NCBI GenBank assembly: GCA_018608765.1
Contig: JABAYY010000058.1
Coordinates: forward strand, 1 to 54,822
Reading direction: 5' to 3'
Length of the DNA stretch: 54,822 nt
From: Flavobacteriaceae bacterium
GTDB taxonomy: Bacteria > Bacteroidota > Bacteroidia > Flavobacteriales > Flavobacteriaceae
Made by a program: the position numbers and the translations under genes. This document shows, in pieces, positions 8,403-16,717 of this stretch; position 1 is the stretch's first letter; the number at the start of each line of letters is the position of its first letter. A model generated the notes under the pieces. It was given only the letters and a program-made list of their open reading frames with translations. It was not told where the DNA came from and ran no database searches.

Positions 8403-9592
8403 TAAGCGTTGTACTGAGTGAGGGCTGCTTTTAGAATAGCAACCGATTTTCTAAGATCTTCTTTATTTAGGACATAAGCAATTCTCACTTGATTTTTCCC
8501 GAAACCTTCGGTAGAATAAAACCCAGCAGCTGGTGCTACCATAATAGTTTCATTGTGCAGTCTAAAGTCTTCTAGTAACCATTGCGCAAATACATCCGAA
8601 TCTGTGACAGGTAACTCCACAATGCAGTAAAAAGCTCCTTTAGGTTTGGCGACTTTGACCCCTTTTATTTTTTCAAGTTCTTCTACCAAAACATTTCTTC
8701 GTTCTACATATTCAGAAATAACTTCTCTAAAATAACTGTCTGGAGTATCCAAAGCGGCTTCACTTGCTAGAAGCGCATAGGTTGGTGGAGATAATCGTGC
8801 TTGTGCGAATTTCAAAGCAGTATCAAGAACCATTTTATTTTTGGTTACAATACATCCAATTCGTGCACCACACATGCTGTACCTTTTTGACACAGAATCA
8901 ATAATGATGGCATGCGATTCCAAGCCTTCCTCCTGCATAATAGAATAATGCTCGTGTCCATCATAGGTGAATTCACGATATACTTCATCAGAAATTAGAA
9001 ATAAATCATGTTTTTTAACAAGTGCTGCGAGCTGTTTAATTTCAGTTTTACTGTACAAGTATCCTGTAGGGTTTCCCGGATTGCAAATTAAAATTGCTTT
9101 TGTTTTTGGGGTGATTAACGCTTCAAAATCAGCGATGGGAGGCAAAGCAAAATTGGATTCAATATTAGAAACAACGGGAACTACTTTTACACCCTGTGCC
9201 GTAGAAAACCCATTGTAATTTGCATAAAATGGCTCTGGAATAATCACTTCGTCCTCGGGATCCATAATGCTGCCAAAAGTAAAAAATAAAGCTTCGCTTC
9301 CTCCGGTGGTTATGATGATGTCATTTGGGCTAACAAGAATATCATTTTTCTTGTAATACGCTGCTAATTTTGTTCGGTATGTTTCTGATCCTTCCGAACG
9401 ACTGTAGGCCAAAATGTCTAATGTGTTGTTTTTGACAGCATTTAATGCCACTTCGGGGGTTTTTATATCAGGCTGACCAATATTTAAATGGTATACATTT
9501 ACTCCTTCTTTTTTAGCTTGTTCAGCGTAAGGCACCAATTTTCTAATCGGTGATTGTGGCATTTGTACCCCTTTTTGAGAAATTTTTGGCAT
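8402..9592 (-). CDS. Pyridoxal-phosphate-dependent aminotransferase (class I/II)
   Basis: A 396-residue fold-type I aminotransferase close to the aspartate/prephenate aminotransferase group. Visible residues: Asn174 in NPGNPTG, Asp202 in ISDEVY, the PLP Schiff-base Lys236 in SVSKRYSMCGARIG, and Arg244 binding the phosphate. The precise amino donor is not fixed by sequence. The ATG at 9592 (MPKISQKGVQ) is preferred over one at 9616 because a good -7 promoter box (TAAATTTG on this strand, 9616-9623) lies exactly there and because the shorter start matches the usual beginning of the family. It is coupled to murB downstream. Confidence 0.9.
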   Translation of the reverse strand: MPKISQKGVQMPQSPIRKLVPYAEQAKKEGVNVYHLNIGQPDIKTPEVALNAVKNNTLDILAYSRSEGSETYRTKLAAYYKKNDILVSPNDIIITTGGSEALFFTFGSIMDPEDEVIIPEPFYANYNGFSTAQGVKVVPVVSNIESNFALPPIADFEALITPKTKAILICNPGNPTGYLYSKTEIKQLAALVKKHDLFLISDEVYREFTYDGHEHYSIMQEEGLESHAIIIDSVSKRYSMCGARIGCIVTKNKMVLDTALKFAQARLSPPTYALLASEAALDTPDSYFREVISEYVERRNVLVEELEKIKGVKVAKPKGAFYCIVELPVTDSDVFAQWLLEDFRLHNETIMVAPAAGFYSTEGFGKNQVRIAYVLNKEDLRKSVAILKAALTQYNA

Positions 9593-9615
9593 AGCTGTAA
9601 TATAAATATTGTCCA

Positions 9616-9623
9616 CAAATTTA
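9616..9623 (-). promoter_or_regulatory. Probable -7 box of the aminotransferase-murB operon
   Basis: TAAATTTG on the minus strand fits the Bacteroidota TAnnTTTG consensus and lies 23 bases upstream of the chosen start, giving a short leader. No clear TTTG -33 element is seen at the usual spacing, so this is a partial promoter match. It decides between two possible start codons for the aminotransferase. Confidence 0.5.
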
Positions 9624-9693
9624 TATTAAAGTTTGTATAAATTAACGCGCTTTAGCTATTATTTAAAAAATCTATCGTAAATTGTTTATCCCC

Positions 9694-11064
9694 ATGACTA
9701 CTTTTATGATCCTAAATATAAAATCGCTTTGTGTATTTCTTTTTATTAGCTTTAATTTGAGTGGATTCTCCCAAGGAAAATTTGAACTTCAAAATGGTAA
9801 AAGTGATAAAATACATTTTAGGTTTGTCAATAATCTAATAGTCATCCCTGTAACCATAAACGATGTTCCTTTATCTTTTTTGCTAGATACAGGAGTTTCT
9901 AAACCAATTATTTTTAATTTTTTTAATTTAAAAGAGGAATTATCTATCCATGAAACTGAATTAATTTTTATTCAAGGGTTGGGAAATGACAAACCAATTG
10001 AAGCCTTGCGGTCCTCAAACAATACAGTTATCATTGGAGAAGCCGTAAACCTAAACCAAGATTTATTTGCAATTATTGATGCCTCTATCAACTTTGCGCC
10101 TAGTTTAGGGATTCCTATTCACGGGATTATTGGGTATGATATTTTTAAAGATTTTGTAGTTGAAATTAATTACAGTCGAAAATTTATAAAACTGTATAAT
10201 CCTCTTTTGTACAATTCAAAATTATCTAAGAAATGGAGAACGTTAGATCTCATTTTTTACAATAAAAAACCCATCATTGAAGCCTCTGTGACGGTAGATA
10301 ATAAAAAAGTCCCCGTCAATCTTTTAATCGATACTGGGGGGAGTGATGCCTTATGGCTTTTTGAAGATTCAAATCCATCTCTTAAAATTCCATCTGCTAC
10401 TTTTGAGGATTTTTTAGGTAAAGGGCTTAGTGGATCCATTTTCGGGAAACGGGCAGTGCTTGAATCTTTTCGCTTAAAAGACTTTGAATTAAATTCTGTT
10501 AATGTGGCTTTTCCAGATTCCTCGTCCATACAAAAAACCAAAATAAACGTGTTTAGAAATGGAAGTTTATTAGGAGATGTGTTGCACCGCTTTAATTGGG
10601 TGTTTAATTATAAATCAAAATGGGTTGCTTTTAGAAAAAACAATTTTTTTAATAAGTCTTTTGAGTATAATAAAAGTGGAATTGTGATGCAATATGCAGG
10701 AGTTAGATTGGTTAAGACCCGTGCCCTAATTCCTAAAAAATCAGTTGATTCTATTGCTGGTTATGCTATTAAAGGTTCAAATACAATTAATTTTACGTCT
10801 ACTTATAAATTTGAGATTGTCCCAGAATTAGTTATTTCAGATTTAAGACTTAATTCTCCAGCGCAAGAGGCAGGGCTCAAAGTTGGTGATGTGGTGCTAT
10901 CAATTAACAGACAAAATCTTAGTTCTTTAACACTTCAAACAGCGATTGATCAATTTCACGGAATACATGGTACACGCATTAGAATGACTATCGAACGCGA
11001 TGGTATAATCATGAAATATCAGTTTAAACTCCGTGATTTATTGCATAAACAAAGCACCAACTAA
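9694..11064 (+). CDS. Exported retropepsin-like aspartyl protease with PDZ domain
   Basis: A 456-residue protein with a signal peptide (LCVFLFISFNLSGFSQG) and two retropepsin-like halves, each with an active-site motif: FLLDTGVS (Asp65) and LLIDTGGS (Asp213). One chain thus supplies both catalytic Asp residues, as in pepsin-like enzymes, instead of dimerising. A PDZ domain follows near residues 370-450 (LRLNSPAQEAGLKVGDVVLSI), probably for binding peptide ends. The combination is a known but uncharacterised Bacteroidota family, presumably acting in the periplasm or at the cell surface. A TTG at 9682 is also in frame; the ATG at 9694 (or 9706) is more likely. It ends inside a strong hairpin terminator. 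Confidence 0.85.
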   Translation: MTTFMILNIKSLCVFLFISFNLSGFSQGKFELQNGKSDKIHFRFVNNLIVIPVTINDVPLSFLLDTGVSKPIIFNFFNLKEELSIHETELIFIQGLGNDKPIEALRSSNNTVIIGEAVNLNQDLFAIIDASINFAPSLGIPIHGIIGYDIFKDFVVEINYSRKFIKLYNPLLYNSKLSKKWRTLDLIFYNKKPIIEASVTVDNKKVPVNLLIDTGGSDALWLFEDSNPSLKIPSATFEDFLGKGLSGSIFGKRAVLESFRLKDFELNSVNVAFPDSSSIQKTKINVFRNGSLLGDVLHRFNWVFNYKSKWVAFRKNNFFNKSFEYNKSGIVMQYAGVRLVKTRALIPKKSVDSIAGYAIKGSNTINFTSTYKFEIVPELVISDLRLNSPAQEAGLKVGDVVLSINRQNLSSLTLQTAIDQFHGIHGTRIRMTIERDGIIMKYQFKLRDLLHKQSTN

Positions 11065-11076
11065 GGTGCTTTGTTT
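11047..11076. terminator. Bidirectional intrinsic terminator
   Basis: A perfect 12-bp inverted repeat, AAACAAAGCACC / GGTGCTTTGTTT, with a six-base loop that contains the stop codon of the PDZ protease gene. The stem is flanked by A-rich and T-rich arms on both sides, so it can end transcription from the protease gene (+) and from the DUF1573 gene (-), which converge here. Confidence 0.85.
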
Positions 11077-11094
11077 ATTTAAAAGTTGTAAAGC

Positions 11095-11520
11095 TTATTG
11101 CTCTAGAACACTTTTCTCTTTATCTCCAATGATACTCGCCTTGCTAGAGTCTATGACAGTTCCTTTGATTTTTAAAGCAACTGTAGGTCTAACTGCATTA
11201 GAAGTTACTGTAATAGTTTTTCTAATTGGGTTGACACGATTTGTATCATATTTTACTTCAATTTCCCCATTTTCACCAGGTAAAATAGGCGCTGTAGGTT
11301 TTTTTGGAACCGTGCAACCACAACTTGATTTTACAGCAGACACAATCAAAGGGGCATCGCCTGTGTTTTTAAATTTAAATACACGAATACCATCAGAACC
11401 TTTTTCTATGACTCCGTAATCAATCGTTTCAGATTCAAATACAATTTTCGCAACTTTCTCTTGTGCATAGACTCCTAAACTAAAGATGGAAATAAATAAT
11501 AATGTAAAAAGATTTTTCAT
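11095..11520 (-). CDS. Exported DUF1573 domain protein
   Basis: A 141-residue protein with a signal peptide (MKNLFTLLFISIFSLGVYAQ) and one DUF1573 immunoglobulin-like domain, recognised by FKFKNTGDAPLIVSAVKSSCGC and the later PGENGEIEVKYDT. The domain is common in Bacteroidota in exported proteins and resembles ASH/MSP-like beta-sandwiches; no enzyme activity is known. The Cys-Gly-Cys is part of the usual signature. The gene is monocistronic, divergent from valS and convergent with the protease gene across the shared terminator. Confidence 0.9.
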   Translation of the reverse strand: MKNLFTLLFISIFSLGVYAQEKVAKIVFESETIDYGVIEKGSDGIRVFKFKNTGDAPLIVSAVKSSCGCTVPKKPTAPILPGENGEIEVKYDTNRVNPIRKTITVTSNAVRPTVALKIKGTVIDSSKASIIGDKEKSVLEQ

Positions 11521-11620
11521 AATTCTGGGTTTGTTATGTAAATTTAGGTACTTTTTTTAAAACTACAAAAATGTACTCATATAAATTCAATTATTAATTC
11601 TAAAGAAAATAAAATATAAG

Positions 11621-11628
11621 TACTTTTG
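11621..11628 (+). promoter_or_regulatory. Probable -7 box of valS
   Basis: TACTTTTG matches TAnnTTTG and ends 30 bases before the valS ATG. No TTTG is present at the -33 distance, so the promoter is only partly supported. Confidence 0.45.
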
Positions 11629-11658
11629 TAAATTAATATTCAAAAACTATTCCAAAGT

Positions 11659-14289
11659 ATGTCTATTCCTTCAAAATATGATGCGTCAACTGTTGAAAAC
11701 AAATGGTATGACTATTGGATGACTCATAAATATTTCCATTCAACTCCCGATTCTCGTGAGCCTTATACCATTGTGATTCCTCCACCCAACGTTACTGGAA
11801 TTTTGCACATGGGACACATGCTGAACAATACCATTCAGGATGTTTTGGTTCGTCGTGCACGTTTACAGGGAAAGAATGCGTGTTGGGTTCCAGGTACTGA
11901 CCACGCCTCAATTGCTACCGAAGCTAAAGTAGTGGCGAAACTAAAAGAGAAAGGAATTAATAAAAATGATCTTTCAAGAGCAGAGTTTATGGACCACGCT
12001 TGGGAATGGACTGAAGAATATGGCGGCGTTATTCTTGAACAACTTAAAAAACTAGGGTGCTCTTGTGATTGGGACCGTACAAAATTCACCATGGATGATG
12101 ATATGAGTGAATCTGTAATCGAAGTATTTATTGATTTATTTAATAAAGGATTGATTTACAGAGGATTTAGAATGGTCAATTGGGATCCTCAAGCTCAAAC
12201 TACTTTGTCTGATGAAGAAGTGATTTATGAAGAACGTCAAGGAAATTTATACTACCTAAATTATAAAATACAAGATAGTGATGAATTGATTACTATTGCT
12301 ACGACACGTCCTGAAACTATTTTAGGGGACTCCGCAATTTGTATCAACCCCAATGACGAACGCTATTTGCATCTGAAAGGTAAAAAAGCTATTGTTCCTT
12401 TGTGTGGTCGTGTCATTCCTATTATTGAAGATGAATATGTCGATATTGAATTTGGAACAGGCTGTTTAAAAGTAACACCCGCACACGATATAAATGATAA
12501 GGCACTTGGTGAAAAACACAAGTTAGAAGTGATTGATATTTTTAATGCTGACGCAACACTGAATAGTTTTGGTCTTCACTATGAAGGCAAAGACCGCTTT
12601 GTAGTTCGTAAAGAAATTGTGAAAGAACTAGAAACGAAAGGCTTTCTAACTAAAACCGAACAACATTTACATAAGGTTGGTACTTCAGAACGTACAAAAG
12701 AAGTGATTGAACCTCGTCTTTCTGATCAGTGGTTTTTAAAAATGGAAACCCTTGCAAAACCGGCAATCAAAGCGGTTTTAGAAGATAAAACGATCAATCT
12801 GTTTCCAAAGAAATTTGAAAACACTTATCGCCATTGGATGGAAAACATCCGTGATTGGAACATTTCTAGACAATTATTCTGGGGACAACAAATTCCCGCT
12901 TATTTTTATGGAGATGGCAAAGACGATTTTGTTGTAGCTGCATCTATTGAAAAAGCATTAGAATTAGCGAAAAATAAATCTGGAAACATACAATTAAGTC
13001 TAAAAGATTTAAGACAAGACAGTGATGTTTTAGATACTTGGTTCTCTTCTTGGTTGTGGCCAATGTCTGTCTTTGATGGCATTCGAAATCCAGAAAATGA
13101 AGACATTAAATATTACTATCCAACTAACGATTTAGTAACAGGGCCAGATATTTTGTTTTTCTGGGTCGCCCGTATGATTGTTGCTGGACATGAATACAAA
13201 GATCAAAAGCCATTCAATAATGTATACTTCACAGGACTTGTGAGAGACAAACAACGTCGAAAAATGAGTAAGTCCCTGGGGAACTCTCCCGACGCTTTAA
13301 AACTCATTGAAAACTTTGGTGCTGATGGGGTTCGTGTAGGGTTATTATTGAGCTCAGCTGCTGGAAATGATTTAATGTTTGATGAAGCGCTTTGTCAACA
13401 AGGAAAAGCGTTTGGAAATAAAATCTGGAATGCCTTCCGACTTATTGAGGGCTGGGAAGTTGCCGAAATTGAACAACCAGTTTATGCCTCCATGGCGATT
13501 GATTGGTACCTTGCAAAATTTCAAAAAACACTTCTAGAAATTGAAGATCATTTTAGTAAGTATCGTTTAAGTGATGCTTTGATGACAACGTATAAATTAA
13601 TCTGGGATGATTTCTGTTCTTGGTTATTAGAAATGATAAAACCCGCTTATGGGGCACCTATTGACAAAAAAACCTATAAAGCAGTCGTAGCGATTTTAGA
13701 ATCAAATCTGAAAGTTTTACATCCGTTTATGCCATTCCTTACCGAAGAAATCTGGCAATATTTGAAAAAAAGAACACCAGAGCAAGCTTTAATTGTGGCT
13801 TCTTGGCCAGAACAAAAGCCTTATGATCAAGCTATGTTAGACGGCTTTGAATTTGCTTCAGACGTTGTATCAGGAATTCGTACAATTCGAAAAGAAAAAA
13901 ATATTGCATTTAAAAATACCATTGAATTTTTGGTTCTGAATAATGAATCTCAAACTAAAGAATTTGATGCGATTATTTCCAAATTAGGAAATATTTCAAA
14001 CTTGAATTACACGACTGAAACAGTTGAAAAGGCCTTGTCTTTTAGAGTAAAATCCAATGAATATTTTATTCCAGCTAATGACACCATTGATGTTGCTGCC
14101 GAAATATCAAAATTAGAAGACGAACTTAAGTACACAGAAGGATTTTTGAAATCGGTACAAAAGAAGCTATCTAACGAACGTTTTGTTTCAGGAGCTCCAG
14201 AACAAGTTGTGGCTAGTGAAAAGAAAAAAGAAGCAGATGCCGTTGCAAAAATTGAGACGCTTAAGGCAAGCTTGAAAAATTTAAAGTAA
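11659..14289 (+). CDS. valS: Valine--tRNA ligase
   Basis: Charges tRNA-Val with valine and edits mischarged threonine. The 876-residue class I synthetase has the HIGH-type motif as HMGH at 50-53 (PPPNVTGILHMGH), the CP1 editing domain (TIATTRPETILGD), the KMSKS loop at 535-539, the anticodon-binding domain, and a C-terminal coiled-coil arm (about 810-876, ISKLEDELKYTEGFLKSV) that is typical of ValRS. Length is normal for the Bacteroidota enzyme. It ends two bases from the stop codon of a convergent small gene. Confidence 0.97.
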   Translation: MSIPSKYDASTVENKWYDYWMTHKYFHSTPDSREPYTIVIPPPNVTGILHMGHMLNNTIQDVLVRRARLQGKNACWVPGTDHASIATEAKVVAKLKEKGINKNDLSRAEFMDHAWEWTEEYGGVILEQLKKLGCSCDWDRTKFTMDDDMSESVIEVFIDLFNKGLIYRGFRMVNWDPQAQTTLSDEEVIYEERQGNLYYLNYKIQDSDELITIATTRPETILGDSAICINPNDERYLHLKGKKAIVPLCGRVIPIIEDEYVDIEFGTGCLKVTPAHDINDKALGEKHKLEVIDIFNADATLNSFGLHYEGKDRFVVRKEIVKELETKGFLTKTEQHLHKVGTSERTKEVIEPRLSDQWFLKMETLAKPAIKAVLEDKTINLFPKKFENTYRHWMENIRDWNISRQLFWGQQIPAYFYGDGKDDFVVAASIEKALELAKNKSGNIQLSLKDLRQDSDVLDTWFSSWLWPMSVFDGIRNPENEDIKYYYPTNDLVTGPDILFFWVARMIVAGHEYKDQKPFNNVYFTGLVRDKQRRKMSKSLGNSPDALKLIENFGADGVRVGLLLSSAAGNDLMFDEALCQQGKAFGNKIWNAFRLIEGWEVAEIEQPVYASMAIDWYLAKFQKTLLEIEDHFSKYRLSDALMTTYKLIWDDFCSWLLEMIKPAYGAPIDKKTYKAVVAILESNLKVLHPFMPFLTEEIWQYLKKRTPEQALIVASWPEQKPYDQAMLDGFEFASDVVSGIRTIRKEKNIAFKNTIEFLVLNNESQTKEFDAIISKLGNISNLNYTTETVEKALSFRVKSNEYFIPANDTIDVAAEISKLEDELKYTEGFLKSVQKKLSNERFVSGAPEQVVASEKKKEADAVAKIETLKASLKNLK

Positions 14290-14291
14290 AC

Positions 14292-14558
14292 TTATTTTCG
14301 GTAAATAAGGTAAGTATTAGCCAAATCGATATAGCGTTGTTTAGCTTCATCTTGGGTAATATCTTCGACCTGAAAAAGTGCATTTGTTTTAAAAGCATTT
14401 ATAATAGCCTTACTGCTACTTGGTCGGCTATAATCGTTCGTCGCTTTTTTATAATAGGCATAGAGTTTTAATAGGATGTCCGCAGGAAACGGCTGTTCAT
14501 GACTGTTGATGCTATTAACAGCTTCTCTAAATTCTATGTCTAAGTCCTCTGAGCTCAT
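14292..14558 (-). CDS. Acyl-CoA-binding protein (ACBP family)
   Basis: An 88-residue all-helical protein matching the ACBP fold: LDIEFREAVNSIN at the start, then LLKLYAYYKKATNDYSRPS (the Tyr-x-Tyr-Lys-Ala-Thr block that contacts CoA), KAIINAFKTN, and QDEAKQRYIDLANTYL. The family binds medium- and long-chain acyl-CoA esters and buffers or delivers them to lipid enzymes. ACBPs are mostly eukaryotic and patchy in bacteria, but are known in Bacteroidota. It is the last gene after cdsA and psd on the same strand (three bases after psd), a fitting place for a fatty-acyl carrier. The W of the eukaryotic KWDAW block is replaced by Ala-Phe here. Confidence 0.75.
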   Translation of the reverse strand: MSSEDLDIEFREAVNSINSHEQPFPADILLKLYAYYKKATNDYSRPSSSKAIINAFKTNALFQVEDITQDEAKQRYIDLANTYLIYRK

Positions 14559-14561
14559 ACT

Positions 14562-15209
14562 CTATACTTCCGCAATGATACACTCACCGCCTTTTACTTT
14601 TTGATTGAGTTTGACTTTAAGTTTGGTGTCTAAAGGTAAAAACAAATCAACTCTAGAACCAAATTTTATAAATCCTGCATCAGTACCTTGTGTAACCGTT
14701 TGTCCCTCTTTTGCATAATTGACAATTCGTCGCGCTAACGCACCTGCAATCTGTCTGTAAAGTACCTTTCCGTAGGTTTTGTTTTCAACAACAATCGTCG
14801 TGCGTTCGTTATCTGTACTCGCCTTTGGATGCCAAGCAACTAAATATTTACCTGGGTGGTATTTACTAAAAAGTACAGAGCCGCTTATAGGGTAGCGTGT
14901 CACATGTACATTAATAGGTGACATGAAAATACTGACTTGAAGCCGCTTTTCTTTGAAGTATTCTGTTTCTTCAACTTCTTCTATAACCACAACTTTTCCA
15001 TCTACGGGAGCAATTACTTGCTGGTCGTTTTGATGGGTGTGACGTTTAGGGTTTCTGAAAAATTGCAGTATAAGTACAAGGACCACCAATAAAGTGAATT
15101 GAATGAGTTTAGATACCCAGGGCATCCCCAAATTATCGATTAATAGGGAGGTAGCCACTACAAAAACGAGTGCAATAAAAATTATTTTTTGACCTTCTTT
15201 ATGAAACAT
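14562..15209 (-). CDS. psd: Phosphatidylserine decarboxylase
   Basis: Makes phosphatidylethanolamine from phosphatidylserine. The 215-residue proenzyme is of the short, Bacillus/archaea-like type; the pyruvoyl-forming cleavage site is the Gly-Ser in AGFIKFGSRVDLFLP near the C-terminus, where Ser becomes the pyruvoyl group of the small subunit. Two N-terminal membrane segments (IIFIALVFVVATSLLI and ILVLILQFF region) anchor it. It overlaps the end of cdsA by eleven bases and precedes the ACBP gene, forming a phospholipid operon. Confidence 0.93.
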   Translation of the reverse strand: MFHKEGQKIIFIALVFVVATSLLIDNLGMPWVSKLIQFTLLVVLVLILQFFRNPKRHTHQNDQQVIAPVDGKVVVIEEVEETEYFKEKRLQVSIFMSPINVHVTRYPISGSVLFSKYHPGKYLVAWHPKASTDNERTTIVVENKTYGKVLYRQIAGALARRIVNYAKEGQTVTQGTDAGFIKFGSRVDLFLPLDTKLKVKLNQKVKGGECIIAEV

Positions 15210-16020
15210 AATTTAATATTCTTAAAAATAAATAGATAAATGGTGCTGCAAATATAGCACTATCTAAGCGATCTAATAGACCTCCATGTCCAGGCATTAT
15301 TTTGCCACTGTCTTTAACTCCTGCTTGACGTTTGTATTTGGATTCTACCAAGTCGCCAAGAGTTCCAAAAACACTCACAATAACACTGATAATAAGCCAA
15401 TTAGTAAAAAGTAAGGATTCCGTGTAATTGGCAATAACATAGCTTCCCAATGCTGCAAAAAATACACCACCCAAAAACCCTTCAACTGTTTTTTTAGGAG
15501 AAATACTTTCAAAAAGCTTTTGTTTTCCAAAATTCTTACCCACTATGTAAGCAAAACTGTCGTTGATCCAAATCAAAATAAAAATATACATAATAATTTC
15601 AGTACTGTAATTTTCAAAATTCAGTGCGATCAACAATAGAAATACTATTCCACTACTTACATAAAAAGTGGTGTTTATAAAATGATTTGAAAGTAAGGTA
15701 GGAAGACTTTTAGAAGAAAATAAATCTCGAATCAACAATAAGTTTACCAGTACAGAAATGACGAGTAATATTTGTGAAATGTCCGATAGGCTCTCTCCAG
15801 ATTTGAAGAGTTCTTCCCAATATGCGACTGCCAGAAATAGTACTATAAAAATGATGTAGGAGGCTATGTTTTTTTGATGAATTAATTTATTGAATTCTGA
15901 CAAGCAAATTAATCCAAACATAAAAAAAAGGGCAATACAAGCATTCTTTAGTTGGAGTGAACCAATTAAAATAATCGCAAATAATAGGCCTGATAAAGCT
16001 CTTGTAGTTAGTTCTTTCAA
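15199..16020 (-). CDS. cdsA: Phosphatidate cytidylyltransferase
   Basis: Converts phosphatidic acid and CTP to CDP-diacylglycerol, the precursor of all bacterial phospholipid head groups. The 273-residue protein has about eight membrane segments and the C-terminal CDS signature GDLVESKYKRQAGVKDSG followed by PGHGGLLDRLDS (about 220-250), which carries the metal-binding Asp residues. The only start consistent with the upstream in-frame stop (TAA at 16024-16026) is the TTG at 16020, giving MKELTTRALSG, a normal CdsA N-terminus. It lies between the LUD gene and psd. Confidence 0.93.
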   Translation of the reverse strand: MKELTTRALSGLLFAIILIGSLQLKNACIALFFMFGLICLSEFNKLIHQKNIASYIIFIVLFLAVAYWEELFKSGESLSDISQILLVISVLVNLLLIRDLFSSKSLPTLLSNHFINTTFYVSSGIVFLLLIALNFENYSTEIIMYIFILIWINDSFAYIVGKNFGKQKLFESISPKKTVEGFLGGVFFAALGSYVIANYTESLLFTNWLIISVIVSVFGTLGDLVESKYKRQAGVKDSGKIMPGHGGLLDRLDSAIFAAPFIYLFLRILNYVS

Positions 16021-16028
16021 TATTTATG

Positions 16029-16637
16029 TTATAAATCTTCTAAAAGCAGCAAATATAGGTTTTTTGTACTACTTCCATAACTTAGAAAATCGTTGGTGTC
16101 GTTGGCTTTAAAATGTTTGATGGTGGTGATGTTGGAGGGTATTTGAGTTTTACTCTGTGCTTTGATTCCTTGAAGTCCTTCACTAATAGTATTCACAAAC
16201 TGACTCGTTGTTGCAAATACAATAAAGTTTTTAGGTAATTCAACAAGTTTTTTTTCAGCGATTTGATTGGAAGAAATGAGTAGAGATCCATCATTTGCAA
16301 TTAAAGATTCACAAGTCGTAAATAGAAAATCTGCGTCTTTTGTTTTTTGAGTTGACTCTAACTTGAAATGTTTAAACTTTTCTTTTAGGCGCTTATTAAG
16401 AATGAGAGCCCTTTTTTTATTCCAATTGTTTTCTTCTATAATATCGTTGAGAAAATTTTGAACTTCGTCGTTATTTTCGCAATAAAGAAATTTACCTCCA
16501 TTTTTATTAAAGTTGATGGTAAAGGCTTCATCTGCAGGTAAACTGCTTGACTCTAAAAACTTACTCTGATCTTTTTTATCAGACTTGTCTTTAGAAGCAT
16601 CCGTATTTGAACCAAATATTTTACGAAATACACCCAT
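16029..16637 (-). CDS. LUD domain protein (LutC/YkgG family)
   Basis: A 202-residue protein whose C-terminal half matches the LUD domain: DADFLFTTCESLIANDGSLLISS, then PKNFIVFATTSQFVNTISEGLQGI. LutC-type proteins take part in lactate oxidation together with LutA and LutB, but no such partners are present here; the gene instead sits between ftsH and cdsA, an arrangement often found in Flavobacteriaceae. The N-terminal 35 residues are Lys/Asp/Ser-rich and probably disordered. The role in this context is unknown. Confidence 0.8.
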   Translation of the reverse strand: MGVFRKIFGSNTDASKDKSDKKDQSKFLESSSLPADEAFTINFNKNGGKFLYCENNDEVQNFLNDIIEENNWNKKRALILNKRLKEKFKHFKLESTQKTKDADFLFTTCESLIANDGSLLISSNQIAEKKLVELPKNFIVFATTSQFVNTISEGLQGIKAQSKTQIPSNITTIKHFKANDTNDFLSYGSSTKNLYLLLLEDL

Positions 16638-16717
16638 TTTTCATCTTAAACATAAGCTTTGATCTTACGTTATTTCAAAGATAAAAAATAAAGGTTTAAT
16701 AAAAAGCTATTTTAAAC

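Noticed and set aside
9618-9643. Inverted repeat AATTTATA/TATAAATT upstream of the aminotransferase
   Set aside because: Made only of A and T, and overlapping the promoter box; likely chance in AT-rich DNA.
11033-11419. Open frame on the plus strand over the DUF1573 gene
   Set aside because: It runs antisense to a clear DUF1573 protein with signal peptide and has no family likeness.
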